Of a stretch of DNA of 64,000 nt, positions 1-9,287 are shown one piece after another. Source of the stretch: an uncultured Chlamydiae bacterium (lineage in GTDB: Bacteria; Chlamydiota; Chlamydiia; Chlamydiales; 2-12-FULL-49-11); NCBI GenBank assembly GCA_937996705.1, contig CALKUQ010000018.1:124001-188000 (forward strand). The letters run 5' to 3'. Position 1 is the first letter of the stretch. Each line of letters opens with the position of its first letter. The notes under the pieces are model-generated. The model was not told where the DNA came from and ran no database searches. It saw only the letters and a list, made by a program, of their open reading frames with translations. A program made the translations under genes and the position numbers.

Positions 1-1464
1 TTGAAGCAGTTGAGCTTTCCCTTGGCAAATAAGTGGGTAGAAAGCCTTGTGGGTGAGGAAAAACGGGATATTAGTAAGTCGATTGTCGAGGCTTTGCTAA
101 TTTTTTTAAGACAAGCGGTCGGCTCTTGTTTTGCTACAGCTCCCATCATTTTGGTGCAGACAAATCATCCTGAATTTTTGTTTGAAGATCTTTATCAATT
201 GATTACGAGAGGGCATTTAAAGAGGGTAATTGAAGGGGTTGAGTATAAGGTCCCTGTTAGTATTAAAACCTCTTTCAATCTTGATTTTGAATCCCCTCTG
301 TTGCGCTGTTATGAGTATACAGTAGCCTCCTTTGCCGATTGGAAGATCGAGTTTTATAAATGGAACATGTATGCAGGACTCGGGTTAGATACCAATTCTG
401 TAGGGGGGCTTGGAGAGGCGATTTTTAGTGTATTGCAAGAAGAGCTTGAGATTGCAAACAAAGCAGTCCAGACAGCTTATAGTTATATAAAAAAAGAGTA
501 CACCAAAGAGGAGATGCCCTACTTTTACGCAGCAAATGATATTGTAAAGGTAAAGCAAGAGAGTGCTGAAAAAATAGCCCAATTCTACCCATTTTTTATA
601 GAAGAGCTACAACGGCTTTTCCCCCTCTATTTTCAAGAAGTTTTTGATCCAGAGATGACAGGGGAAGGGGGCCCAATTTTAGAAGATCGTCCGGCAGGAT
701 TTCGACTTTTATTTAAGCACGGGAGAAGTGACCCGACTGCTTGGAGTATGATTTATGAAGAGAAGGGGTATTTAAAGGCGATAGAAGATTTTTTTCGCCT
801 GATTGAAGCCGATTTAAATTATACATCGAAATTTGAGGGGTCTAAAGAGTTGATCCAAAAAGTGATTGATAAAGTGATCCAAACAATTTGGGATAAGCAG
901 TTTATAAAGAGTTCTTTTGCAAGAATTCAATCAATGCATCAAAAGCAAAGCAGTGAAATTAGGTCGCAGTCACCATGGTCGTATATTTCCGGAGGGAATT
1001 TAGAATCGCTCATGAGTTGCTATTTTTCTCTTAAAAATAAGCCTATTAGAAGGGATTTTTTAATAGATTCCCCTTTAGAGCTTTGTGTAGCTCTTGTCGA
1101 GTACATGAAAGATCTCCCTTATGCGGAGTCAAAAGAGTTTGAAGATAGCCCCCAAAAAGGGATCTTGATGACTAATGAAGTGCACGCCTTTCTATTTAAG
1201 CCCGGTCTTGCCGATTTTTTACGTGCTTGGCAAGACAGGGGAAATACCTACACTTATATTAGAGATTTTTCTGGGATCCTCTCTTTTGCCGACACCAATT
1301 GGGCAAGTGAGCTTTTTGCTTTTGTCCACAATCCCAAAAGCGATAAATTCGTCCTTGCTCGGAAAAGCACATTTGATCTTAAGGGATTACCCTCTTCGTG
1401 GGATGCCTATTTTTCGAAAACTACCCCTTGGACCCTCTGGACCATCTCTGGGAAATGGGTCTAA
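1..1464 (+). CDS. Hypothetical protein with papain-like catalytic motifs (5' end probably outside window)
   Basis: The visible reading frame opens with TTG at base 1, so the true start probably lies upstream; 487 residues are seen. I do not recognise a named family. Three motifs in order resemble a papain-like (clan CA) cysteine peptidase: QAVGSCFATAP with Cys43, NEVHAFLF with His395 and ADTNWAS with Asn433-Trp434, which recall papain's GSCWAF, the His-Ala motif and NSW. The roughly 350 residues between Cys and His are longer than in papain, so an inserted domain would be needed. There is no obvious signal peptide or membrane segment in the visible part. It is convergent with the carbonic anhydrase gene, with a 6-bp gap. 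The coding call is firm from length; the peptidase idea is inference only. Confidence 0.85.
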   Translation: MKQLSFPLANKWVESLVGEEKRDISKSIVEALLIFLRQAVGSCFATAPIILVQTNHPEFLFEDLYQLITRGHLKRVIEGVEYKVPVSIKTSFNLDFESPLLRCYEYTVASFADWKIEFYKWNMYAGLGLDTNSVGGLGEAIFSVLQEELEIANKAVQTAYSYIKKEYTKEEMPYFYAANDIVKVKQESAEKIAQFYPFFIEELQRLFPLYFQEVFDPEMTGEGGPILEDRPAGFRLLFKHGRSDPTAWSMIYEEKGYLKAIEDFFRLIEADLNYTSKFEGSKELIQKVIDKVIQTIWDKQFIKSSFARIQSMHQKQSSEIRSQSPWSYISGGNLESLMSCYFSLKNKPIRRDFLIDSPLELCVALVEYMKDLPYAESKEFEDSPQKGILMTNEVHAFLFKPGLADFLRAWQDRGNTYTYIRDFSGILSFADTNWASELFAFVHNPKSDKFVLARKSTFDLKGLPSSWDAYFSKTTPWTLWTISGKWV

Positions 1465-1470
1465 AATAGT

Positions 1471-2139
1471 TTAGCTCGGTTTGATTCGGTAGACTTCCTC
1501 AAGTTGGGCTGTGCTTGAGAACGAATTTTTTAGATCTTTAATTTTTCCTGTGGAGAGATCATACACCCAAGAGTGGATGTAGAGGGGCTGGTTTTTTGAC
1601 CAGGCGATTTGAACGATTGTCGTGTGGCAAATATTGAGGACTTGCCTTTGAACATTGAGCTCAACAAGCCGGTTCATCCGCTCTTTGCGGGTGGGAATCG
1701 CTTCAAGCTCCTCTTTATGAGTCGAATAAACGTCACGAACATGACGAAGCCAGTTATCTACCAGACCTAGGTGGTGCTCTTGCATCGCAGCACTGATCCC
1801 TCCACAACCGTAGTGACCACAAACAATTACATGTCTTACTTTTAGAATCATAACAGCATACTCAAGGACAGAGAGAAAACTAAAATCAGTGTGGGAACAA
1901 AGGTTGGCAATGTTGCGGTGAACAAAAATTTGACCCGCTTCAAGTCCAGTCACTTGAATTGCGGGAACTCTACTGTCCGAGCAACCAATCCAAAGATAGG
2001 GGGGGATTTGCTCTTTTGCATTGATTAGAAAATAGTTAGGATCATCTATAGATTTTTTTCGGGCCCACTCCTCATTGTTTCTCAGCAGAGGGGCAAGTTC
2101 ATCTTTCCAATCCATACCATCTTTATCTTCTGAGTTCAA
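1471..2139 (-). CDS. can: Beta-class carbonic anhydrase
   Basis: Zinc enzyme interconverting CO2 and bicarbonate in the cytoplasm, which can supply bicarbonate for carboxylations such as fatty-acid synthesis. The beta-class signature is complete: CSDSRVPA with zinc ligand Cys53 and the Asp55/Arg57 dyad, GQIFVHRNIANL, and GHYGCGGI with zinc ligands His109 and Cys112. Its 222 residues match the normal family length. A second Met at residue 9 could be the real start. It lies 10 bp downstream of the LRR gene on the same strand, so the two are probably co-transcribed. The name cynT would fit equally well; no cyanate lyase gene is present in the window. Confidence 0.96.
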   Translation of the reverse strand: MNSEDKDGMDWKDELAPLLRNNEEWARKKSIDDPNYFLINAKEQIPPYLWIGCSDSRVPAIQVTGLEAGQIFVHRNIANLCSHTDFSFLSVLEYAVMILKVRHVIVCGHYGCGGISAAMQEHHLGLVDNWLRHVRDVYSTHKEELEAIPTRKERMNRLVELNVQRQVLNICHTTIVQIAWSKNQPLYIHSWVYDLSTGKIKDLKNSFSSTAQLEEVYRIKPS

Positions 2140-2149
2140 TCGATTTGCC

Positions 2150-2620
2150 TTAGGTCTTTATTGTTATTCCGGGATAAACAGGTCGCCTGGATAAGGGATT
2201 GTCAGAGAGATCTACTTTTTTTAAACTTTTGAGTAATTTGAAATTTTTAGGAAGAGTTGTCAATTCAAGCCCCTTTAAATTCAATTCTGTTTTATTATTT
2301 ATATAACAATGTAGGATTCGTTTTTTTGCCTCTTCTACATTTCCCTTGCTCGATGTCCAATTATCAAGATCTAGATCGTGCTTTGCGGCTAAAATTTGTA
2401 TGAAACTAACAATTTTTTTAGAAGTTTCTAAATCTGATGGATTTTCATGAATTTTACCAATTAGAGTTGCCAATTCAGGTTTTGTAACTCCTATTACTCT
2501 CATCGCAATATCAGTAATTTCGAGATCTTTTCCATCCCATAGAGATATCGATATCTCGAGTTTTTCTTGTTGTGACAAGGGTTGAGCGGTGCTATGTAAA
2601 GGAAGTGGATTGGTGTCCAT
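2150..2620 (-). CDS. Small leucine-rich-repeat protein
   Basis: 156-residue protein with a helical N-terminal part (about residues 15-105) and a short C-terminal LRR segment with the pattern LNLKGLELTTLPKNFKLLKSL followed by KKVDLSDNPL. Only about two repeats are visible, so it is either a small LRR cap protein or a shortened member of a larger family. Chlamydiae outside the Chlamydia genus are rich in LRR proteins with this architecture (helical N-terminus, LRR C-terminus), some of them suspected host-interaction proteins. No signal peptide is seen. It sits directly upstream of the carbonic anhydrase gene. The preceding 70 bp are AT-rich with a TATAAG-like -10 box. Specific function unknown. 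Confidence 0.8.
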   Translation of the reverse strand: MDTNPLPLHSTAQPLSQQEKLEISISLWDGKDLEITDIAMRVIGVTKPELATLIGKIHENPSDLETSKKIVSFIQILAAKHDLDLDNWTSSKGNVEEAKKRILHCYINNKTELNLKGLELTTLPKNFKLLKSLKKVDLSDNPLSRRPVYPGITIKT

Positions 2621-2691
2621 TTTAAAACCCTCTAATGAGTTATTTTAAATTAGACACTAGCTATTACTTATAAAAAGGCAATCAAAATTGA

Positions 2692-4056
2692 TTATTCATT
2701 AGAGAACCAACGAGATGCAAGTCCTGAAATGGGGTGAGAAGTTTTTCCAAGGATTGATCGTATGGTGGAGGGGGAGGATGCAATTTGGACCGAATGTTTG
2801 GCTCGTGTAATTGCAGTGTAGAGGAGCTCTTTGCCAAATGCTTCTGAACCTTCAGGGAGGAGGATGAGGACGTGATCAAATTCGCTCCCTTGGCTTTTGT
2901 GGATAGAAATAGTCCAAGCAAGTTCATATTCAGCAAGAAGCGCTAAGGGAAGCTTTTGGGGGAAGTAGCCGTAACTTCCCTCTTTTGATCCCATATCTCC
3001 ATTCATAAGATTAAATTTATAGTCGTTTTTGGTGATGATAAGGGGTGTTTTTAGAGAAGCTTTTTTATTAGCCTCAATGAAATCGTTGCAAAATGTTGAG
3101 CCAAAGTAACCTTTACGAAATGGGGTTAAAAAGGTAATGTTATTATCGATGGGAATCGGGGGCTCTTTTGGAAAGGGAATCAGTTTTACATCAACCGAAC
3201 TTTCTGATGTTAAAAGAGCTATACACTCTTCCACCCTATTTTCTCGAATCAGTTTTGCAAGCTGTAAAATTCCCCGCTGGTCGCTTCTCATCGATTGATT
3301 GAGATAGACTTGAGGGAGCTCTCCAATTTTAAAAAAATCGGGGAAGACAAACCCTGCCTCAACAGGGGGCAATTGGTCGGGATCACCCATTAAGATTAAA
3401 TGAGTTCCCGAAGGAATTGAGGATAGAAAGAGGGAAAAGAGTCGAGCATCGATCATGGAACACTCATCTGCGATGATAAAATCGTAAATCACAGGTTTTG
3501 CTTCAAAAGTTTCCCCCATTTTTTCACGGAGTCCAAGAAGGTTGTGAAGAGTCCCTTTTTCGATTTTAGGGTGGTTAATTCTAAACGCAGCTTTTCCGGT
3601 TGGTGCTGTAAATAAAATAGTTGCATCTGGTTTTTGCTCTAGAAGAGTCTCAATAAGGGCATTTGCCAGATAAGTTTTCCCCGATCCTGGCCCCCCGGAA
3701 ATCAGGAGAATCTGATTTTCAAAAGCTTTTTTAAGAGCATCGTTTTGTGCGGGATATAAATTTCCCCTCTCTTTTGGGACAATTTTTAGTTTTGAATCGG
3801 CCCGTAAGAGTCGTTTCAAATGAAAGATAATGTTTGTTTCAAGGTCAAAGTTTCTCCGAAGATAATAACAATCTTCAAAGCAAACAATCGGACTTTTATC
3901 CCCCTTTGTCAAAGGGGCAATTTTTTCCCGAATGTGGGGATTGGGAACGCAAAGATGCCCCTCTCGGGCCCGCTTCATTAAAAGCGCTAAAAAGTCATGG
4001 AGTTCCCTATCCTCTCTCCCTTTCATTAAAGCGTTTGCAAATGCTGTGTCAATCAT
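2692..4056 (-). CDS. recD: RecD-like superfamily 1B DNA helicase (short form)
   Basis: ATP-dependent 5'-3' DNA helicase of the RecD/RecD2 type. Walker A GGPGSGKT is at residues 121-128, followed by the DECSMID motif II, MGDPDQLPP (motif III), and late motifs TFLTPFRKG and AWTISIHKSQGSEFD, which is typical for RecD. At 454 residues it is much shorter than E. coli RecD (about 600); the N-terminal interaction region is reduced to about 100 residues. From memory, Chlamydia genomes carry two recD copies. Its start codon overlaps the stop of namZ by 4 bp (ATGA type), so translation is probably coupled. recB and recC are not in the window, so membership in a RecBCD complex cannot be shown. Confidence 0.92.
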   Translation of the reverse strand: MIDTAFANALMKGREDRELHDFLALLMKRAREGHLCVPNPHIREKIAPLTKGDKSPIVCFEDCYYLRRNFDLETNIIFHLKRLLRADSKLKIVPKERGNLYPAQNDALKKAFENQILLISGGPGSGKTYLANALIETLLEQKPDATILFTAPTGKAAFRINHPKIEKGTLHNLLGLREKMGETFEAKPVIYDFIIADECSMIDARLFSLFLSSIPSGTHLILMGDPDQLPPVEAGFVFPDFFKIGELPQVYLNQSMRSDQRGILQLAKLIRENRVEECIALLTSESSVDVKLIPFPKEPPIPIDNNITFLTPFRKGYFGSTFCNDFIEANKKASLKTPLIITKNDYKFNLMNGDMGSKEGSYGYFPQKLPLALLAEYELAWTISIHKSQGSEFDHVLILLPEGSEAFGKELLYTAITRAKHSVQIASSPSTIRSILGKTSHPISGLASRWFSNE

Positions 4057-5282
4057 ATGGAAGCTGTGTAGATAAGATATTTTTCTCTTGTTTGAAGAAA
4101 CGATTCTCTCTCTGTTTTATGGTGATTAATCAATTTCCAGGTAGCAAATTTTTCAGTGAGAAGAAAGTTGTAAGCAGCTGAGCTACCGTGAGCTTTGTTA
4201 AAGAGTTCCTTTTTTTGAGGGGGGAGAGCTTTTAATTTTGCAGTGACTTTTTCAGGATAGAGGGTTTTTAAGAGCCCCAGGAGAAAGGATTGCGTGACAA
4301 GGGGGCGGTAGAGAGAGAGGTTGGTGATGTGGATTTTGACTCCATGACACTCGACATTTTTTAGCGATCCATAAAAGGGGGTGTAGTGGATGGGGGTAAA
4401 CACGACTCCGGGGATTTTTTGTTCATTGAGAGCTTTGGCAAAAAGTTCTGCATTCATCCAAGGGGCTCCCACAATTTTAAAGGGAAGTGTGTAGCCAATC
4501 CCGATATTGACAAGCTCAAGCTCTCCTAAAAGTCCAGTTGTTGCGCAGTAGTAGGGGGTGTCGCTTTCTGGGATATTAGGGCTTGTTGGGATCCAAGAGA
4601 GGCCTGTATCTTTGAAAGTCATCTCTCTTTTCCACCCCTTCATCGGGACTACAGTAAGTTTACATCCTATTTTGTATTCTGTATTAAAAAAATTTGCAAG
4701 CTCACCAATTGTCATTCCGTGGCAATAGGGGACATTGATATAGCCAATGAAGGATCGAAAGCTCTCTTCTAGCATAGGACCATCCACCATTAATCCCCCC
4801 ATCGGATTAGGCCTATCTAGGACGATAACGGGAATTGAGAGCTTAGCAGCCTCCTCCATGACATAAAAAAGGGTAGAGGCATATGTGTAGGGCCGAATTC
4901 CAACATCTTGAATGTCAAAAGCTAATGCGTCTACTTTTTTAAGCATATCCGCTGTAGGTCTCCTTGTTTTCCCATGGAGACTGAATATAGGAATCTCCTT
5001 TTCCACTGCATTTTTTACCGCAATCCCAGCATAAATTTTTCCATCAAAGCCGTGCTCTGGCGCAAAAAAAGCGGTTACTTGAAAATTTTTGTGTTCTAAA
5101 AAAAGCTTTACAGTAGATTTTAAACTGCTATCTACCCCTGTTTGATTGGTAATTAGGCCGATCCTCTTTCCTTCAAACTCTTTTGCATACCCCTCTTTAA
5201 AAAATCTGTCGATTCCAAGTTCAATGGAATTTGAAAAAACAAACAAAGGGAATAAAAATAAATTGAATAAAAAACGTGACAT
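4053..5282 (-). CDS. namZ: Exo-beta-N-acetylmuramidase NamZ (DUF1343, GH171)
   Basis: Secreted or periplasmic glycosidase family that releases N-acetylmuramic acid from the ends of peptidoglycan fragments. A signal peptide is visible (MSRFLFNLFLFPLFVFSNS). The DUF1343 hallmarks follow in order: GLITNQTGVD, FAPEHGFDG, DALAFDIQDVGIRPYTY, VLDRPNPMGG, a WIPTSPNIP segment and GELELVNIGIGYTLPF. Length 409 is normal. It overlaps recD by 4 bp, an odd functional pairing that probably reflects operon packing only. Chlamydiae make little peptidoglycan, so a dedicated muramidase suggests cell-wall turnover or recycling. Family assignment is firm; the reaction is taken from characterised members and is not shown here. 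Confidence 0.92.
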   Translation of the reverse strand: MSRFLFNLFLFPLFVFSNSIELGIDRFFKEGYAKEFEGKRIGLITNQTGVDSSLKSTVKLFLEHKNFQVTAFFAPEHGFDGKIYAGIAVKNAVEKEIPIFSLHGKTRRPTADMLKKVDALAFDIQDVGIRPYTYASTLFYVMEEAAKLSIPVIVLDRPNPMGGLMVDGPMLEESFRSFIGYINVPYCHGMTIGELANFFNTEYKIGCKLTVVPMKGWKREMTFKDTGLSWIPTSPNIPESDTPYYCATTGLLGELELVNIGIGYTLPFKIVGAPWMNAELFAKALNEQKIPGVVFTPIHYTPFYGSLKNVECHGVKIHITNLSLYRPLVTQSFLLGLLKTLYPEKVTAKLKALPPQKKELFNKAHGSSAAYNFLLTEKFATWKLINHHKTERESFLQTREKYLIYTASI

Positions 5283-5387
5283 AGATCTCTCTATAAAAAA
5301 GTGTAGGTTTTTTGGATGTTTGTGTATAGATTTTATTGATGCATATTTGTAATTCCTTTAAAATCAAAGGAAAAACGGTGGTTTTTC

Positions 5388-7076
5388 ATGGAAGCAGTTA
5401 AAAGTGGATATTCCTCCCCTCATTTGGGAAGTGTGTATGCCGATAGAAAGTTTTATGAGACTAATTTATTCTTTAATTCCGCGCTTAAAGTGCTCGTGGA
5501 GAACGTTGGAAATAAATATCTCCCTGACTTTCAGTTGCAATTGAATTTGCTTGCTCACTACTGTTGTACAAAAGAAAGCAAGCCCGGAGTCCCGCTAAAT
5601 AGTAAAATTCAGGCCCTCTTTTTTCGTTTTATCTCAACACACTTAAAGTTAGGGGTTCCAAAATCTGAATTTGCTATTCCTGTTTATTTTACCCAATGGC
5701 TTAGGCGCTCGGAAAATTTTTTGCAAAGGGAAAAATATGAGAGTGGCTACCCTCAAATTATGAAGGAAATTGGAGCCAGCCAGCGCAAAGGGTCTGAAAA
5801 AAAAATGCCCCGCAAATTCGTCTTAGGAGTCTTGCTCGAGTTGATTTATGATGAAATTTGCAAAATTAATATGGCCGAAATGCCGGTACGCGATGTTGTA
5901 AATGAGTTTTTTGATAGGATAGGGGATCTTGAAGCAGTAAAACGGGCTGGTGGCAAGGTTTTTTTTGAAATGCGACATAGAGAAGAGTACAGCTTTCTAG
6001 CAAGTTGTGTTGGAACTCCTGTTATTTTTCCCACCGTTATCAGCGCAATTGAACAAAGAATTAAAGAGGTTTGGGGAGAGAAAGTTTTCAATTTTTTAGG
6101 AATGATGCCAACAACTGGGTGGGGTGGCACAACAGGCCGTTGCGCTATTGAAATCATTAATTTTAAAGATCTGTTAACTGATCCAAAGTACGGGTTTACT
6201 TCATTAGTTGAGAGGGGGAAGTTTAGACCCTTTCACGGTAGCCGAACATTGCATAAAATTCGAGAGGGGGTTAGAGTTGGTGACCCTGAAGTAATATCGT
6301 TTTTTAAAAATGATGATACGTATCCATACCTTTGCGGGAATGGATTATATCTTGCTGACATGGCGCTTGCTGCTTTGTATTCAGGTATATTCAGAGGTCG
6401 CAGGGAAGTTAATAATGAAAGAAATGGGATCATCCGCTTTACAGTCCACATGAAACCCGATGAAAAAATAGGATGGGGTGTGGATCATATTAAGTATCAT
6501 GAATTTGTTGATTTAATTCGTAAAATTTATAGTCATGCCTATTCAGAATTGTGTGAATCAATTGGTGTGGAAGATCTCGGGGTCGATTCGGCCAATCTTG
6601 CAAATTACGGATCGACATCTATTGTAAGGCAGGTTTTGCAGATTAGTGGATTGGCATTTAAATATTTCCAAAGTGGCTCTTGTTTTGTCTCCTTTGTTGG
6701 AACAGATAGAAGTCTAAAAAGTGAAGGGTATTTAAGCGTTGATGAAATTTATACTCCCTATCAATTTGTCAAAGAAGGGGAATGTTCAACGGGGCGCTTG
6801 GGAAAAGTTTATGCTAAATCAGGTGCCGTTATCCCTTTGGAGGCATATGCAAACATGACGCATCTCACCAAAGAATTTCTTCAAGGTATTGAATGGGGTG
6901 TGGAAGATCTTTCTCCAGATTCTGAAGCCGCTCTTGAATCAGATGAGGAGGATTGGACAGCATCGGCCTCAAGTGGCGCCGGAGGTGGGGGCACTGGAGG
7001 AGCAGGAGGTGGAGGGATGGCAGGAGCAGGGGCCGGGGGAGCCAGTGGTGCAGCATCTGGGAGAAGTAGCAAGTAA
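5388..7076 (+). CDS. Candidate PARP-like ADP-ribosyltransferase with Gly-Ala tail
   Basis: 562 residues. The middle of the protein carries what looks like the PARP catalytic signature: PFHGSRTLHKIREGV (His283), CGNGLYLADMALAALYS (Tyr321) and SVDEIYTPYQFV (Glu453). This matches the His-Tyr-Glu order and local motifs of PARP/tankyrase enzymes (HGS, GxGLYxAD, NEYxVY). The Tyr-Glu spacing of 132 residues is longer than in PARP1 (about 92), so a loop insertion is implied. Residues 1-260 are unrecognised and mostly helical. The last 35 or so residues are low-complexity Gly-Ala-Ser, like the linkers in the proteins at 18.9-25.2 kb. The gene stands alone with its own upstream region, and AAAGGA lies before the ATG. 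A host-directed effector role is inference. Confidence 0.85.
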   Translation: MEAVKSGYSSPHLGSVYADRKFYETNLFFNSALKVLVENVGNKYLPDFQLQLNLLAHYCCTKESKPGVPLNSKIQALFFRFISTHLKLGVPKSEFAIPVYFTQWLRRSENFLQREKYESGYPQIMKEIGASQRKGSEKKMPRKFVLGVLLELIYDEICKINMAEMPVRDVVNEFFDRIGDLEAVKRAGGKVFFEMRHREEYSFLASCVGTPVIFPTVISAIEQRIKEVWGEKVFNFLGMMPTTGWGGTTGRCAIEIINFKDLLTDPKYGFTSLVERGKFRPFHGSRTLHKIREGVRVGDPEVISFFKNDDTYPYLCGNGLYLADMALAALYSGIFRGRREVNNERNGIIRFTVHMKPDEKIGWGVDHIKYHEFVDLIRKIYSHAYSELCESIGVEDLGVDSANLANYGSTSIVRQVLQISGLAFKYFQSGSCFVSFVGTDRSLKSEGYLSVDEIYTPYQFVKEGECSTGRLGKVYAKSGAVIPLEAYANMTHLTKEFLQGIEWGVEDLSPDSEAALESDEEDWTASASSGAGGGGTGGAGGGGMAGAGAGGASGAASGRSSK

Positions 7077-7192
7077 CCTGGTATAACACGGTTCTAAATC
7101 GATCCTAAGGGGGGCTCTAAGCCAATTGATTAGACTCTCTAGATAGAAAATTCTAGCAAGATTCGCTTGTACAAAGTATAGTGGTTTCACCT

Positions 7193-9268
7193 ATGGAAGA
7201 AGAAAATCTTTTAAATGAAGAGCAAAGAATTGCGGTAGAGCATGTAAATGGTCCACTCCTTGTCCTAGCTGGTGCGGGGTCGGGGAAGACCAGAGTGGTT
7301 ACTTTTCGAATTGCTAATTTATTAAAGCAGGGTGTTAGTGCAAGAGAAATTGTTGCCCTTACGTTTACGAATAAAGCTGCAGAAGAGATGCGCTTGAGGG
7401 TTCAAAAGCTTACAAATGAGAGAATTACAGCAACCACCTTTCACTCGCTTGGAGCCCAGATTTTAAGAGAGTCGATCCATTTGTTAGGATTTCCTGCACC
7501 ATTTACGATTTACGACGAAAAAGATAGCATGGATGTGATGAAGAGCTTTGTTCGAAGTGATGACAAGGGTGTGATTAAAGCGATTCGTGGGGCGATTTCC
7601 GAGGCTAAAAATAATTTAATGGGCCCTGAGGCGTTTGATCATGATAAAGTCTTTCAAGAGATTTATGCAAATTACCAGAATAAATTGAAGGAGAATCGAG
7701 CCCTCGATTTTGATGATTTGCTCTATTTATGCGTTCAAGTGCTTAGACACCCGGAGGCTCACTATAAAACCAAGTGGAAGTATGTCCTAGTCGACGAGTA
7801 TCAAGATACAAATCAGGCCCAGTATACGATTTGTAAGTTACTTACTGAGATGAGTGGAAATCTTTTTGTTGTGGGAGATCCCGATCAATCGATCTATTCT
7901 TGGCGGGGTGCAAACGTGGGGAACATTTTAAAGTTTGAGTCCGATTTTCCTGGAGCCAAAGTTGTCCCTCTGATGCAAAATTATAGAAGCACAAATACAA
8001 TTTTAAGAGCGGCCAATGCTGTGATTGCCAAAAATGAGAGGCCTTACGAGAAAAAACTTTGGAGCACACTTGGAGACGGGGATAAAATTCACTTGCATGT
8101 ACTTGATACCGATTTAGATGAGGCAAGAGTTGTTACCCAAGAGATCAAGGGGTATTTAAAAAAGTATAAAGCAGAAGAGATGGCTATTTTTTATCGGACC
8201 AACTCTCAGTCTAGGTCGCTTGAAGATCAGCTTCTTATGGCAAAAATTCCTTATACAATCGTCGGGGGAACCTCCTTTTATGCAAGAAAAGAGATCAAAG
8301 ATCTGATGTCTTTTTTGAAGCTAGTTATTATCCCCACAGACAGCGTTAGCTTTGAAAGGACGATCAATTTACCAAAACGGGGGATTGGCCCTAAGGCAGT
8401 AGAGAGGTTAATTGAATTAGCTAAAGAGAGAGACCAGCCTATTATTGAGTCAGTGGAGAGCTTTTTACACGAGTTTCCTCCAAAACAGAGAAGCGCCCTC
8501 TATGAGTATTTGACAATTTTGAATGGGGGAAAGCGGGCAATCGCCGAAGGAAAGCTTGTTCATGAAGTAATTTTAAAGGTGATTGAACTTTCAAGATATG
8601 AGATCTATCTAAAGGAAGATAAAGAGACCTATGAAGATCGAAAGGCAAACATCGATGAACTTGTTGCAAAAGCGTTTGAATGGCAAGAGACTGCCCCCGA
8701 GCCAACTCTCCAAAGATTTTTAGAGGATCTAACTCTCAATGTTCCTAGAGATATGAGTGAAATGAATCAGGTGGGCGTTCGGCTAATGACGTTACATAAT
8801 GCTAAAGGTCTTGAGTTTACGGTCGCTTTTATGGTCGGTTTAGAGGAGAATTTATTCCCACATATTAACTCAAAAGAGTCGGATCAAGATTTGCAAGAGG
8901 AGCGGAGACTCTTTTATGTCGGCATGACAAGGGCTAAACGGCATCTTCATTTGTCCTTGGCAAGAAGACGTTTCTTGTGGGGTGGGGCCCAACACATGTA
9001 CCCAAGCAGATTCCTAAAAGAGATTCCCAAAGAGTATATTGGCATTAGCCAGCGAGAAGAACCGATCCGCCAAATGATGCAACCTAGTCAAAATGAGAAT
9101 ACCGTTGCGTTTGAAGTGGGCGCGATTGTGAGGCATAAAGATTTTGGAAGAGGCGTTGTTTTAAAAGCTTATGAATCTGGTTTTGGCCTCACCTACGACG
9201 TAGAATTTATGGAAGATCGCTCCAAAAAGAGCTTAGTTGCTAAATTCGCTAAACTTAGCGCAGATTAG
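7193..9268 (+). CDS. pcrA: UvrD/PcrA-family DNA helicase
   Basis: Superfamily 1A 3'-5' helicase for repair and replication. Motif Ia/Walker A LAGAGSGKTR is at about residues 25-34, then LTFTNKAAEEM (Ia), VDEYQDTNQAQ (II), VVGDPDQSIYSWRGA (III), QNYRST (IV), LMTLHNAKGLEF (V) and FYVGMTRAKRHL (VI). The C-terminal segment GAIVRHKDFGRGVV is the tail typical of PcrA/UvrD that binds RNA polymerase in other bacteria. I chose ATG at 7193 over the GTG at 7181 because homologues start close to the NEEQ motif; no strong Shine-Dalgarno favours either. From memory chlamydiae also have other SF1 helicases, so uvrD is an equally valid name. Converges with the downstream glycosyltransferase gene with 19 bp between stops. 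Confidence 0.95.
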   Translation: MEEENLLNEEQRIAVEHVNGPLLVLAGAGSGKTRVVTFRIANLLKQGVSAREIVALTFTNKAAEEMRLRVQKLTNERITATTFHSLGAQILRESIHLLGFPAPFTIYDEKDSMDVMKSFVRSDDKGVIKAIRGAISEAKNNLMGPEAFDHDKVFQEIYANYQNKLKENRALDFDDLLYLCVQVLRHPEAHYKTKWKYVLVDEYQDTNQAQYTICKLLTEMSGNLFVVGDPDQSIYSWRGANVGNILKFESDFPGAKVVPLMQNYRSTNTILRAANAVIAKNERPYEKKLWSTLGDGDKIHLHVLDTDLDEARVVTQEIKGYLKKYKAEEMAIFYRTNSQSRSLEDQLLMAKIPYTIVGGTSFYARKEIKDLMSFLKLVIIPTDSVSFERTINLPKRGIGPKAVERLIELAKERDQPIIESVESFLHEFPPKQRSALYEYLTILNGGKRAIAEGKLVHEVILKVIELSRYEIYLKEDKETYEDRKANIDELVAKAFEWQETAPEPTLQRFLEDLTLNVPRDMSEMNQVGVRLMTLHNAKGLEFTVAFMVGLEENLFPHINSKESDQDLQEERRLFYVGMTRAKRHLHLSLARRRFLWGGAQHMYPSRFLKEIPKEYIGISQREEPIRQMMQPSQNENTVAFEVGAIVRHKDFGRGVVLKAYESGFGLTYDVEFMEDRSKKSLVAKFAKLSAD

Positions 9269-9287
9269 CGTTTCTTACAAATTCAGG

